Assembly (NCBI GenBank): GCA_050950025.1
Contig: JBMNGW010000004.1
Location: forward strand, 123,041 to 187,040
DNA: 64,000 bases
From: JBMNGW01 sp050950025
GTDB taxonomy: Bacteria > Spirochaetota > Spirochaetia > Sphaerochaetales > Sphaerochaetaceae
Direction: 5' to 3'
The position numbers were made by a program, and so were the translations under genes. The notes below the pieces were generated by a model. That model was given only the letters and a program-made list of their open reading frames with translations, was not told where the DNA came from and made no database searches. Shown here one piece after another: positions 45,152-54,491 of the stretch (the first letter of the stretch is position 1; each line of letters begins with the position of its first letter).

Positions 45152-46906
45152 CCGCTGTAGCCCACTAAGGTGCAAAACTGCTCAACATAGGTGCCAATTA
45201 CCTCAAGACTTTGTTCCCAAAAAGAGGCGTTATCAATATCTAAACCAATAGTTAAGGCCACATTGGCAACAGAGTCTTGGCCACTGAAAGTCAGAAGACG
45301 ATCATACTCAGGACCAAAATCATCACTTTCTTGTCCTTTACGATACACCCCTAAGCCAAAAAGTTGACCAAAAGCATAAGGGTAGTTATAAAACGAGAGA
45401 TCGCTACTGTCAGTAGTGTCCTTTAACTGCCCACATATAGGGATGAAGGGCTTGAGGATCCAAAGCATCTCCATAGCTCTTTATTTGAGAATCGATCATC
45501 AACTCATTTAGCTCATCGCTTAGTAACTCCCCCTCTTTGCGTTTAGCAAACAGGGCATTTTCAAAATAGTAGCGGCTGAGAATATCGACACACGTTTGGG
45601 TGGCGTCTTGTAAAAAACCTTCAATCAGAGAAATTTGCTGCTTTTCTGATGCTTCTTCCATGGCGCCTTGGAATACCAAAATTTGGCTAAAAATAGAGGC
45701 TGTTTCGGCCAATGTCATCGGATATTGGCGCAGTAGTGCACCCTGATGATACGTCAAACTATCATGATACGCATGTCCCATCTCATGAGCCAATGTCGAT
45801 AACCCATCGAAGGTACCATCATAATTCACTAAAATACGCGATTCTTTGGCTAAGGGGAAACTCGTGCAATAGGCTCCTCCCACTTTGGCACTGCGTGGTT
45901 GACTATCAACCCAGTTTTTCTCAAAAGCACTCTGAGCAAATTGGCCCATCGGTAGATGGAAACGAGAAAACTGCTCAACAATGAAAGCAGTCGCTTCTTG
46001 GTAACTATAAGAGCGATTCTCCGTTCCCAAGGGGGCAAAAAGATCGTAAAAAGCAAGGCGTTTAAGACCCAGAGCGTGGGCTTTAGCATATAAATAGCGG
46101 CGAAACATTGGCAGGCTTTTTTCAATAGAACCTATCATGGCTTCTAAGCTTTGCCCACTGATACGAGCTTGAAAAGCAGAACGCTCTAAAGGCGAAGCAT
46201 AACCACGTCTGCTATCAAGGGTTAATGTAGTCCCTTTGACTCCGTTTAAAGCAGAAGCTAAGGCAATTTCATGGTGCTTCCACACCTCCAGTTCTGCCTC
46301 AAATGCTTTTTGACGAATACTTCTTTGGGCATCAAAAGCCATTGAGCGTAATTGGATAACCGTTTTAGTTTGTCCTTCCCACTTTGTTTGGGCAGTCGAA
46401 GAGATCGCTTCTTGCAACCTACTCCATGCATCGGTACCACTGCGATTCAAATCACTAGCTAAATGTTCTGCCTCTTCGCTCATTGTATGGCTTTGTAAAT
46501 CCAGCAGCTCTTTTATAACAAAGGCATAAGGGGCCAAATCTTGGTCTTCACCGACTAAGGCCAACACTTCTTCCTTTCTTTGTGCCAACCCATTTAAAAG
46601 CTGCACATCAAACGAGCGTAGTTCCATCAAGGCCTCTTCCACTCTATTAACAGCTCTCATAGCCTCTTTGTCGGCAGTGTTGACGCTCAAAAGAGCCCTT
46701 GCATAGGCATACAATGTTTCTGAAGTATCTAAGGCTTGCTGATAGATTCGCAGCACTTCTGTTAGCCACGAAGCTTTTTCAGGGGCTTGCAAAAGCTCTT
46801 TGCCTTTGGCAACCAGTGAAGATAAGGTAAGTAAATCAGCCGAAAATTCAGCACTTTGCAGTGATGGGTAGATGCTGTTAAGATCCCAGTGGGGTAAATG
46901 TTCCAT
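45148..46906 (-). pseudogene. pepF: Oligoendopeptidase F-type M3 metallopeptidase, frame broken
   Basis: About 585 residues when repaired, the usual PepF length. The zinc site is STLAHEMGHAYHDSL (HEXXH) with the third ligand in the downstream ETASIFSQ helix. The frame breaks close to 45412: one surplus base turns GHYDSSDLSFYNYPYAFGQL into an early stop. The repaired segment matches the family GHYYSTGLSFYNFPYAFG pattern in length. The start is set at ATG 46906 (MEHLPHWDLNSIYP); 20 further codons upstream overlap higA and are unlike the family. It cleaves short peptides in the cytoplasm. Confidence 0.88.
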
Positions 46907-46916
46907 ACTTATAATC

Positions 46917-47183
46917 CTAGAGCTGCAATGATGCAATCTCTTCGTCGTAAATCTGTTGTAAGGCATTCCAAAAAGAGGCAGGAACGGCTATTGCTTTTGC
47001 CAACTTAGTTGCAAAAGTGCGGCTAATAGTACTCTTTCCCGTTAAAACACGATTAATATGAGCTTCTGAAAAGCCGGTAGCCTGAGAAAGTGTCGATACG
47101 CTTATCTGGAGCTCTTTTAGTGCTTCTTGCAATGTTTCACCGGGATGGATAATAAATTCTTTTTCTAAACCTTTTCTTATCAT
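46917..47183 (-). CDS. HigA-type antitoxin/XRE regulator without a visible toxin
   Basis: An 88-residue protein of the HigA group. It has the family start FIIHPGETLQEALKELQIS and helix-turn-helix LSQATGFSEAHINRVLTGKSTISRTFATKLAKAI. In most genomes such genes follow a HigB RNase toxin; here the upstream neighbour is the NtrC-type regulator (15 bases away) and the downstream one is pepF (10 bases). An orphan or stand-alone regulator role is therefore likely. It may be part of the regulator transcript. Confidence 0.82.
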   Translation of the reverse strand: MIRKGLEKEFIIHPGETLQEALKELQISVSTLSQATGFSEAHINRVLTGKSTISRTFATKLAKAIAVPASFWNALQQIYDEEIASLQL

Positions 47184-47198
47184 ATGCTTGGTGTCATC

Positions 47199-48560
47199 TT
47201 ACAACTGAAGCTGGTATTCTGCAATCTTGTTGATTAAAGTCCGTCGGGAAATGCCCAGCTCTTCTGCTGCTCTAGTCCTGTTGCCTTCCCAACGGTGTAA
47301 AGCTTTAATAATGGCTTCCACTTCGACTTCTTTGAGACTTTTGGCTATTGAATCATCCCCAAAAGAGTAGGATAGAGGGTTGTTTTCTTCAGCTGGTCTG
47401 CTGATACTTTGGCGCAGGTCCAACCCTTCAACTCCGACAACCGGTCCATTGGCAAAAATAACTGCCCGCTCCAAAATATTTTCCAGCTCTCTGACGTTCC
47501 CATAAAAGGGGTGAGCTTGCAATGCCTCTAAGGCTTCTTGAGAAAAGCTTTCGACGCGGTTACCCATTTGACGATTGAGCTTGTTAAGAATCACGGCTGC
47601 CAAAAGAGGGATATCTTCCCGCCGTTCTCGCAGAGGAGGTAATTCTATGCGTACCACATTAAGCCGGTAAAAAAGGTCTTCCCGAAACTGCCCTTCACGA
47701 ACCCGCTCTTCCAGGTTTTTGTTGGTTGCCGAAATAATTCTGGCATTAATGGGAATGGGGCTGGTCCCTCCCAATCTGGTAATTTTGCGCTCTTGAATGA
47801 CTCGCAGCAGCTTCACTTGCAAGGACAAAGGCATATCACCAATTTCATCTAAAAAGAGGGTTCCTCCGCTAGCTAGTTCAAACATGCCGATTTTACGCCC
47901 TACCGCTCCGGTAAAAGCCCCCTTCTCATAGCCAAACAGCTCACTTTCCAATAAATTCTCAGGTACACCACCAATGTTGATAGCTACAAAAGGGGCGGCT
48001 GCCAGTTGCGAAGAGCTGTGAATTTGCCTGGCGACTACTTCTTTGCCGGTACCACTTTCTCCGGTAATTAGTACCGTTGCCGGAGAGTCGGCAATGCGAC
48101 CAATAATCTCTTTAATGCGTTGCATCGATTTGGACTCACCCACCAAATCATCACCGGTTCCCTCTAAGGAGCGAGCCGTACTTTCTACCAACGTTTTAAG
48201 TTTTTGGGCTTCAATAAGCTTGCGCAGCCTAATGGTCAGCTCCTCAGGATCAAAAGGCTTTACAATATAATCTTGTGCTCCCTCTTTTAAGGCACTGACA
48301 GCATCTCTGATTTCCCCGTGGGCACTGATCATAATCAGGGGCATTTGAAACCCTTCTTGGCGAATCCATTTTATTAAACTGATACCATCCATCCCCGGCA
48401 TTTTTAAATCGATGAGGCAGGCATCATAGAGCTGCTCTCTAAGCAAGCGTTGAGCCGAAAGGCCATTTTCGGCTCCGTCGCTTTGCAACCCCTCCAAACT
48501 CAGATACTTGCGCATCAACTCTCTAATATTAGGCTCATCATCAACGATTAAAATTCTCAT
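47199..48560 (-). CDS. NtrC-family sigma-54 response regulator
   Basis: A 453-residue activator. The receiver domain accepts phosphate at Asp51 (CLIDLKMPGMDG). The AAA+ domain has Walker A TGESGTGKE, the sigma-54 contact motif EKGAFTGAVGR, Walker B GGTLFLDEIGD and RLNVVRIELPPLRER. The C-terminal Fis-type helix-turn-helix is NRTRAAEELGISRRTLINKIAEY. It lies 12 bases after the sensor kinase gene, its partner. The exporter operon containing it starts at a sigma-54 promoter, so it probably activates its own operon. Confidence 0.94.
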   Translation of the reverse strand: MRILIVDDEPNIRELMRKYLSLEGLQSDGAENGLSAQRLLREQLYDACLIDLKMPGMDGISLIKWIRQEGFQMPLIMISAHGEIRDAVSALKEGAQDYIVKPFDPEELTIRLRKLIEAQKLKTLVESTARSLEGTGDDLVGESKSMQRIKEIIGRIADSPATVLITGESGTGKEVVARQIHSSSQLAAAPFVAINIGGVPENLLESELFGYEKGAFTGAVGRKIGMFELASGGTLFLDEIGDMPLSLQVKLLRVIQERKITRLGGTSPIPINARIISATNKNLEERVREGQFREDLFYRLNVVRIELPPLRERREDIPLLAAVILNKLNRQMGNRVESFSQEALEALQAHPFYGNVRELENILERAVIFANGPVVGVEGLDLRQSISRPAEENNPLSYSFGDDSIAKSLKEVEVEAIIKALHRWEGNRTRAAEELGISRRTLINKIAEYQLQL

Positions 48561-48572
48561 CGGCTCTCCTTC

Positions 48573-49877
48573 CTATGCATGCTCAAGCGGAAGAATCACT
48601 TCAACAACAGTGCCTCCCCCCTCTCTTGGATAGAGCTTCAAATTACCTCCGCGAGCTTGGACAAACTGGCGGCTGATAGCCAACCCTATGCCCGAGCCAT
48701 GGATTTTGGTGGTAAAAAAGGGATCAAATATCTTTTCCATATTCTCTTCGGGAATTCCTTCACCTCGGTCGCGAATATACACATGGATGGTATGGCGCTT
48801 GCCTTTAACCAATTCCACTTCAACATTGGGCTTTTGATCACCACAACTTTCAAGAGCATTTTTAAGTAAATTCTCAAACACAGAGCGGACTCGATCGGGG
48901 TCAAAGAGAATTATTGCCCTGTTCATTTTTGGTGGCAGTAAAACAACTTGGTTTAAAAAAGTGTGTCTAAGAGATTCCAAAAGATCGATTAAATCGATTC
49001 TTTCGGGAGTTCCCACCGGATTGCGCAAAAAATCAGAAACCTTATTGGTCAATTGGGTCAGTCGATGCACTTCTTGATCAATGACAGCCAAATCTTCTTT
49101 GGAAGAAGAAGGCAGTGTTTTATTAAGTAGTGCCATTTGCAAGGTGATAGCACTTAAGGGGTTTTTAATCTCATGGGCCAATGTGCGGGCAGCTTCGCCT
49201 AAGTTTACTAAGCTCTCTTGTTTGGCCAACCGCTCACGGTACATTCGGTTGCTATTATAAATAGTGTACACAGCATATAAAAATACAGAAAGGAGCAGGA
49301 TAGCACTGATGCTGAAAAACCGGACAAGAACCATTTTCTTATGGTACTGCTCCCCATCAAAAAGGATGTACAATACGTCGGGAAAAGTTAAAGGCGAAGG
49401 GAGATAACCGCTTTCTTCTAACATAAAACTCCCTGTCTCAACTTGAATACTTAAACGGCTGAAGCGAAAGTATTCAATCAAACCGGTTGTTTTATTGTAC
49501 GTAGCCACCCCTTGGTTTAACTGAGAAGGGGGGCGATTTTGCCACATTACGCGAAACCGCTCCAACGGCAAAGTATTGGGCACCGAACCCAACCCCAGAC
49601 GTAGTCTCCCATTATTAGAATAAACACCAAGGCCAATGACATTGCCCTCTTCCATAGCCGAGAGGGCTCGGGAGTGCTCTTCTTGGAGCAACAGCAAAGC
49701 CGAAGAGGCAAACCCCCTTTCGGCTTCAAATTGCATCAGCGTATTCTCTTTGGAAATAATTGATTGGGAAAGAAACAGAACCAGTGTTACAAGCAAGACA
49801 AAAAGAAAGAGGAGTCCTCCGATGACAAACAGATGTTCTTTGCCCTCAACAAAACCCCAATTTCTGCCTCTACTCAT
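48573..49877 (-). CDS. Sensor histidine kinase of the exporter operon
   Basis: A 434-residue membrane kinase. Two helices (about 16-37 and 185-210) enclose a periplasmic sensor region of about 145 residues. The dimerisation/phospho-acceptor box is AARTLAHEIKNPLSAI, and the ATPase domain has NLLKNALES (N box), DRGEGIPEENMEKIFDPFFTTK (G1, F) and GSGIGLAISRQFV (G2). It begins inside the permease gene end (8-base overlap). It is expected to sense an envelope or efflux-related signal and phosphorylate the NtrC-type regulator downstream. Confidence 0.92.
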   Translation of the reverse strand: MSRGRNWGFVEGKEHLFVIGGLLFLFVLLVTLVLFLSQSIISKENTLMQFEAERGFASSALLLLQEEHSRALSAMEEGNVIGLGVYSNNGRLRLGLGSVPNTLPLERFRVMWQNRPPSQLNQGVATYNKTTGLIEYFRFSRLSIQVETGSFMLEESGYLPSPLTFPDVLYILFDGEQYHKKMVLVRFFSISAILLLSVFLYAVYTIYNSNRMYRERLAKQESLVNLGEAARTLAHEIKNPLSAITLQMALLNKTLPSSSKEDLAVIDQEVHRLTQLTNKVSDFLRNPVGTPERIDLIDLLESLRHTFLNQVVLLPPKMNRAIILFDPDRVRSVFENLLKNALESCGDQKPNVEVELVKGKRHTIHVYIRDRGEGIPEENMEKIFDPFFTTKIHGSGIGLAISRQFVQARGGNLKLYPREGGGTVVEVILPLEHA

Positions 49878-51051
49878 AATTTAATGCCTCTATTGGATCG
49901 AGCTTGGAAGCTTTCATTGCCGGATACCAACCAAAGAAGACTCCCACAAACATTGAAAACCCAGCAGCCAGCAAAAAGGAGCCGTAACTGACATACAATC
50001 CCCAGCCCAACACATTGGCCACCAAATAGCTTAAAAGTGTCCCCAATCCTATACCGATTAATCCTCCGGTAACAGTCAAAACAATCGCTTCGGTAATAAA
50101 TTGCCCCATAATGGTCCAAGGAGAGGCTCCCATTGCTTTACGAATACCAATTTCTCTTGTCCTTTCGGCAACTGAAACCAACATGATGTTCATAATCCCA
50201 ATCCCCCCGACAACGAGTGAAATGGCAGCAATGGCAGCTAAAAAGCTGCTGAATGTACCGGTAATTTGTTCAGCCATTTCAGCCAAACTAGCTGGGGAAA
50301 AAAGACGGTAGGCATCACTGCCAATAGAAGAGTCAAGATAATCGGTGATGGCATCACTGACAGCCAGAGAATCGGCCCCATCGGCTACTCGCACCACATA
50401 CGAGCCGACAATCGAAGGCTTAATAAAGCGCTGAGCATAGGTGTTGTAGGGAATATAGACACTGTTGTTAAACTGTAAATTAAACGAAGCATCTTTAGCT
50501 TCCATCACTCCCACCACCAAATAACTTTTAGCTTGGTTGCGATACAACGATATGTACTGCCCTATAGCCTCATTATTGGGAAACAGCTCATCGGCTACAT
50601 CGGAGCCTAAAACCACAACTTGGCGGCTGGCCATATTATCGTATAAAGAGAAAAACTCCCCTTCACTCACCTTATAATCAAGAATTTCAGCATAGACACT
50701 TTGTACGCCACTGACGGTGGCCATCATACTCTTTTGACCAATGCGCAATGTGGCTTGGGAGCTGTTGACCGGCAATACCGTTTTAATATCATTAACATTG
50801 GCCATCAGACGATCGCCAAAATCCTCAGTAAACTCATTGGCTGCTTTTTCAGATCGGATGGGGAAGATGGTGACCATCTCCAGTCCCCCTTCGACGATTG
50901 TTTGGGTAATGCTCTTAGTGGCACTTTGGCCTAAGGTAAGAATGGCAATCACTGAAGCCACACCGATAACGATCCCCAATAAGCTCAAAAGCGTTCGCAT
51001 TTTGCTGGTGGCCATATCTTTAAGGGCCAATTTAATATTCTCCCAGATCAT
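49870..51051 (-). CDS. MacB-type ABC exporter permease
   Basis: A 393-residue FtsX/MacB-fold permease. Four helices are expected: near residues 18-40, then three C-terminal ones from about 270 (AAIAAISLVVGGIGIMNIMLVSV, then AIVLTVTGGLIGIGLG, and FLLAAGFSMFVGVFFGWYP). A large periplasmic domain of about 230 residues lies between. The family marker SVAERTREIGIRKAMGA and the ending SKLDPIEALNYE are present. It uses the separate ATPase subunit encoded just upstream. Confidence 0.93.
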   Translation of the reverse strand: MIWENIKLALKDMATSKMRTLLSLLGIVIGVASVIAILTLGQSATKSITQTIVEGGLEMVTIFPIRSEKAANEFTEDFGDRLMANVNDIKTVLPVNSSQATLRIGQKSMMATVSGVQSVYAEILDYKVSEGEFFSLYDNMASRQVVVLGSDVADELFPNNEAIGQYISLYRNQAKSYLVVGVMEAKDASFNLQFNNSVYIPYNTYAQRFIKPSIVGSYVVRVADGADSLAVSDAITDYLDSSIGSDAYRLFSPASLAEMAEQITGTFSSFLAAIAAISLVVGGIGIMNIMLVSVAERTREIGIRKAMGASPWTIMGQFITEAIVLTVTGGLIGIGLGTLLSYLVANVLGWGLYVSYGSFLLAAGFSMFVGVFFGWYPAMKASKLDPIEALNYE

Positions 51052-51726
51052 TTATCCCTCCAGCTTCCCATCACGCACATAGATCTGGCGCTTGGCTCTC
51101 ATGGCAATATCACGATCGTGGGTGACCACAACAACGGTTCTCCCTTCGGCATTGAGCTCTTCAAACAGCTCCATAATTTGGTTTCCTGTGTTAGTATCCA
51201 AAGCTCCTGTTGGCTCATCGGCTAAGAGAATTGAAGGATTGTTAACTAAAGCTCGGGCAATGGCCACCCGCTGTTTTTGTCCTCCTGAGAGCTCATTGGG
51301 CCGGTGGCGCATCCGATCGGCTAAGCCTACCCGCTCCAGAGCCGAAACAGCTCTTTCGCGGCGCTCCCGCACGCCAACCCCTCCATATAACAGCGGTGTC
51401 ATTACATTATCCAAAGCGTTAATTTTGCCCAGTAAATTAAACTGCTGAAACACAAAACCAACTTTTTGGTTGCGAATATAGGCTAACTCAGCTTCGCTCA
51501 TTCCCCCTGTTTGTTCTCCGTCAATAGTGATGATGCCGTCAGTGGGAGTGTCCAAACAACCGATAAGATTCATCATCGTCGATTTGCCTGAGCCGGATGG
51601 CCCCATAATAGCTGAGAACTCTCCTTCATTGATGGTCAAATCAATCCCATCAAGAGCTTTGACAACAAATTCTCCCATCACAAAATAGCGGCGCACATCA
51701 AACAGTTGAATTACTACATTGGCCAT
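51052..51726 (-). CDS. MacB-type ABC exporter ATPase
   Basis: A 224-residue ATPase of the MacB/LolD group. It has Walker A GPSGSGKST, Q-loop FVFQQFNLL, signature ELSGGQKQR, Walker B ILLADEPTGALD and switch VVVTHDRDI. The permease start is directly adjacent. It powers export by the permease-adaptor-TolC assembly as a mechanotransmission system. ATPase and permease are on separate genes rather than fused as in MacB. Confidence 0.94.
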   Translation of the reverse strand: MANVVIQLFDVRRYFVMGEFVVKALDGIDLTINEGEFSAIMGPSGSGKSTMMNLIGCLDTPTDGIITIDGEQTGGMSEAELAYIRNQKVGFVFQQFNLLGKINALDNVMTPLLYGGVGVRERRERAVSALERVGLADRMRHRPNELSGGQKQRVAIARALVNNPSILLADEPTGALDTNTGNQIMELFEELNAEGRTVVVVTHDRDIAMRAKRQIYVRDGKLEG

Positions 51727-52838
51727 TAAAAACCCATCCTCATCGCTCCGCCTGCCGGCATGCCCAAGTTTCTGAAAGGATTATTATTTGTTCCGTACAA
51801 CACAATATCCCCTTCTTTGAGATCTCCCGAAACGATTTCACTCATCCCTTCACCCAAATAATGAGTCGTGACTTGAACTGTCACCGCTTTCCCATCGGCT
51901 CCTTTTTTATTCACCGTATCAGGGCCCCGCCGGGCCGCCGTTACGGCAGCCGAGGGGACGACCAACATTTTCTTAGTCTCTTCGGAGCTGATAGTTCCGG
52001 CAAAGGTAAAGCCGGGAACCAGGGCCGCAGGGGGATTTTCAATAAGGATTTCTACATCCAACACCCCGATGCCTTGGTTGGTTGTCCGTCCCAGCATCGG
52101 AATATAATTAACGGTGGCTTCAATGGTTTGACCCGGAAGCGCATCAAATGTTAATTCGGCCTTCATCCCCTCAGTTACCGACTGAATGTCAATTTCATCA
52201 ATTTCTACAGTTGCCTTTAGTGAAGAGCGGTCGATAATTATCATGGCAGCCGTTCCGGCTTCAAAATAATCACCTTCATCAACATTTACTTCGGCCACTA
52301 CGCCGGTAAAATTAGCATAGGCTTTAGTATAATCAAGATTATTCTCTGCCATCTTTTTCTGTTGTTTAAGCAACTCCAACTGGCGTACCGATCCTTGCAA
52401 TTGGGCCTCTTCAATTTGTGATTCAATATTGGCCAGTGAATACGATTGCGAAGTGTCGTCAATGGTGGCTAGCAGTTGGCCTTTGCTTACCTGCTCTCCT
52501 CCTTTAACAAAGACTCCGGTAACAGCTCCGGTGGAGCGGAAAACGACTCGCTGAGTATCGTAAGCTTCGACGACTCCGCTGATATCAATTGTTTGGGTAA
52601 ATTCAATTTGCTGAACAGCAGCCTCTTGCATTGTTGAAGTGCTAAGGGCTACACCTTGTTGTTGATCGGAGAATGGCAATTTCCCATGTGTTTTATAAAA
52701 CTGATACAGATACACTCCCCCGCCAAGTAAGGCCAAAATGATGATCCAAATAATAAAGCGCTTAATCCGTTTTCGGCGCAGTTTCTTTTTTAAGCTGGCG
52801 CGCACCCGTATTTCAGTATTTTGTTGTTGATCGCTCAT
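51726..52838 (-). CDS. MacA-like periplasmic adaptor protein
   Basis: A 370-residue membrane fusion protein. It has a basic cytoplasmic start (RASLKKKLRRKRIKR) then one helix (FIIWIIILALLGGGVYLY) anchoring it in the inner membrane. The lipoyl half-motifs (VVFRSTGAVTGVFVKGGEQVSKGQLLATID and ANFTGVVAEVNVDEGDYFEAG) flank a helical hairpin that contacts TolC, followed by beta-barrel and membrane-proximal domains. It overlaps the ATPase start by one base. It bridges permease and outer-membrane channel. Confidence 0.92.
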   Translation of the reverse strand: MSDQQQNTEIRVRASLKKKLRRKRIKRFIIWIIILALLGGGVYLYQFYKTHGKLPFSDQQQGVALSTSTMQEAAVQQIEFTQTIDISGVVEAYDTQRVVFRSTGAVTGVFVKGGEQVSKGQLLATIDDTSQSYSLANIESQIEEAQLQGSVRQLELLKQQKKMAENNLDYTKAYANFTGVVAEVNVDEGDYFEAGTAAMIIIDRSSLKATVEIDEIDIQSVTEGMKAELTFDALPGQTIEATVNYIPMLGRTTNQGIGVLDVEILIENPPAALVPGFTFAGTISSEETKKMLVVPSAAVTAARRGPDTVNKKGADGKAVTVQVTTHYLGEGMSEIVSGDLKEGDIVLYGTNNNPFRNLGMPAGGAMRMGF

Positions 52839-52858
52839 GATGATCTGCTCTCTCCTTC

Positions 52859-54307
52859 TTACAGTTGAAGGGCCTTAGCCCGGTTTTCAAGTAGTAAAGC
52901 ATTGATAGCCAATGCTATGTTTTCATATCGGCTCAACTCCACCTCATAACGGGCCTTATCGACATCCGTTTGGGTTACCAGTCCTTTCTCAAATGCCTCC
53001 AAAGTCTTTTGCAATGAAGAGGTGCGATAATCATCCAGTGAAGCAAACTGCTGTTTATCGGCTGAAAATTTGAGTAAGTCGGCCTGCAGCTGCTGCGATT
53101 TTATTTGATAATTAAGAAGAGCCTCTTGGTAATTGATATTGGCAATTGTCACACTGTTTTCCAATCCGCTGGTAGCCAATTGATCGCTTGCCAAACTGCG
53201 GTTGTTATTCCATGAGCCACCGATAGTCAAAGTGGGAGTTACTTTTCCCCCCGCACTAATGCTCAAATCCACCTGAGCATCGGCAGAAAAATTCTTGGCA
53301 GCATACCTAATCGATCCGGTGGTACTATAAGAAGTGGAAGAACTTTTTTGGTCGTAGCTAAACCCCCCTTCGCCTCCGACAGTCAGTGAAGGGACCGTGG
53401 AGCCCCCTGAGCCACTAACAACAGCCCGTTTTTTAAGAGCCAGCTCTTCGGTGGCAATAGCCACATCCAAAGAGGCCAACACCACGGTGGTATCACCTCC
53501 GATTAAAGGGGTGAATTCAAGATTTGCTTCTTTGATTGACTCCACACTATCCCACTGCAGACCTGTAAGCTGGGTATACTGCTGCTTAGCCATTTGGAGT
53601 TTTAACAGCGTGATCTCTTTAGCCTGTGTAAAGCGCCTTAGTTCCAATTGCATTGTTTGATCGGCCAAAGATCCAGATTCAGTGGTTCGCAATGTTGCCG
53701 CATTATCGACTTTTGTTTGTTGGGTAAGCAAATCTTTTTCATTGGTCAACAGACTCTTTTCCAAATTCACGATTTCAATAATCTTGGCATACACCGAATT
53801 CTCAAAATCAAGCACCCGCTGATGGTACGACTGCTCAATTTCCAGCTTCTGGCGCGATAATTTCAAATCATCCAAATCCTGCCCGCTATCACCAAAAGCA
53901 AAGGTATGAGCCAAAGCTACTTTTGGATTGGCACGAAAGTAACTGCTATCACTAACAGCCATCGTCAACTGAGGAACCGAGAGGGTAATCTTTGTATTAC
54001 CATCGTTGGGTAATGCCAAAGAGACAGAGGGAGAGGCAATAAGAGAGTAAAGTATATTAGGACTACCTTGCGGACCCCAATTCATTTCACTATAACTCAT
54101 TCTTCCATCAACACTCACGCCCAATGTTGTCTCTAATTCACTTCTTTGGATAGCCAAATCGCTATTTTTCTTACTTAGTTCAATCAATTGCATGGAGCTG
54201 CTATTGTTTTTAGCTTGAACCATGATGGAGTCCAGCGAAGCTGCACTGAGAGGCAAAAGCATAAATAGGCTTAATCCAATAAGGCTCAGGTGTCGTTTTT
54301 TCTTCAT
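52859..54307 (-). CDS. TolC-like outer membrane efflux protein
   Basis: A 482-residue channel protein. The signal peptide is MKKKRHLSLIGLSLFMLLPLSAAS. Long alpha-helical hairpins (ELSKKNSDLAIQRSELE, LQADLLKFSADKQQFASL, KARYEVELSRYENIALAIN) alternate with strand pairs, as in the outer-membrane factor family. It is the first gene of the exporter operon, which is unusual since the channel often comes last. The start at 54307 has AAAGGAAC upstream. Confidence 0.88.
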   Translation of the reverse strand: MKKKRHLSLIGLSLFMLLPLSAASLDSIMVQAKNNSSSMQLIELSKKNSDLAIQRSELETTLGVSVDGRMSYSEMNWGPQGSPNILYSLIASPSVSLALPNDGNTKITLSVPQLTMAVSDSSYFRANPKVALAHTFAFGDSGQDLDDLKLSRQKLEIEQSYHQRVLDFENSVYAKIIEIVNLEKSLLTNEKDLLTQQTKVDNAATLRTTESGSLADQTMQLELRRFTQAKEITLLKLQMAKQQYTQLTGLQWDSVESIKEANLEFTPLIGGDTTVVLASLDVAIATEELALKKRAVVSGSGGSTVPSLTVGGEGGFSYDQKSSSTSYSTTGSIRYAAKNFSADAQVDLSISAGGKVTPTLTIGGSWNNNRSLASDQLATSGLENSVTIANINYQEALLNYQIKSQQLQADLLKFSADKQQFASLDDYRTSSLQKTLEAFEKGLVTQTDVDKARYEVELSRYENIALAINALLLENRAKALQL

Positions 54308-54350
54308 TTCTGTTCCTTTTGTACTTTATGGGTTCACAAGGAGGTTATAC

Positions 54351-54366
54351 AGCATGTTTTGTGCCA
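54351..54366 (-). promoter_or_regulatory. Sigma-54 promoter of the exporter operon
   Basis: On the minus strand it reads TGGCACAAAACATGCT, against the consensus TGGCACG-N4-TTGCA. The invariant GG (-24 side) and GC (-12 side) have the required 12-base spacing. Predicted start is near 54340, giving a leader of about 33 bases to the TolC-like gene. The operon encodes an NtrC-type activator. Confidence 0.82.
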
Positions 54367-54458
54367 AACACTTTAAACTCCCGCTTTCAAAGGATAATCA
54401 TTTTTCAGGTGACAGGACAGTCATATAGCGAAAAATGAAGTGTAACATTCTGGATAAC

Positions 54459-54475
54459 TGTGAAAAATATTCACA
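54459..54475. promoter_or_regulatory. Palindrome upstream of the sigma-54 promoter (candidate activator site)
   Basis: A perfect inverted repeat TGTGAA (54459-54464) / TTCACA (54470-54475) with a 5-base A/T spacer, centred about 127 bases upstream of the predicted start. Distance and form suit an enhancer site for an NtrC-type protein. It lies only about 17 bases from the SDR gene's end. Confidence 0.6.
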
Positions 54476-54491
54476 CCCTTCTGAGTTGAAT

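Noticed and set aside
45400..45425. Programmed frameshift in pepF
   Set aside because: There is no slippery heptamer or following structure, and PepF is not known to use one; a single-base error explains it.
46907..46966. Longer PepF start at 46966
   Set aside because: The extra 20 residues overlap higA and are unlike the family; MEHLPHWDLNSIYP is the normal start.
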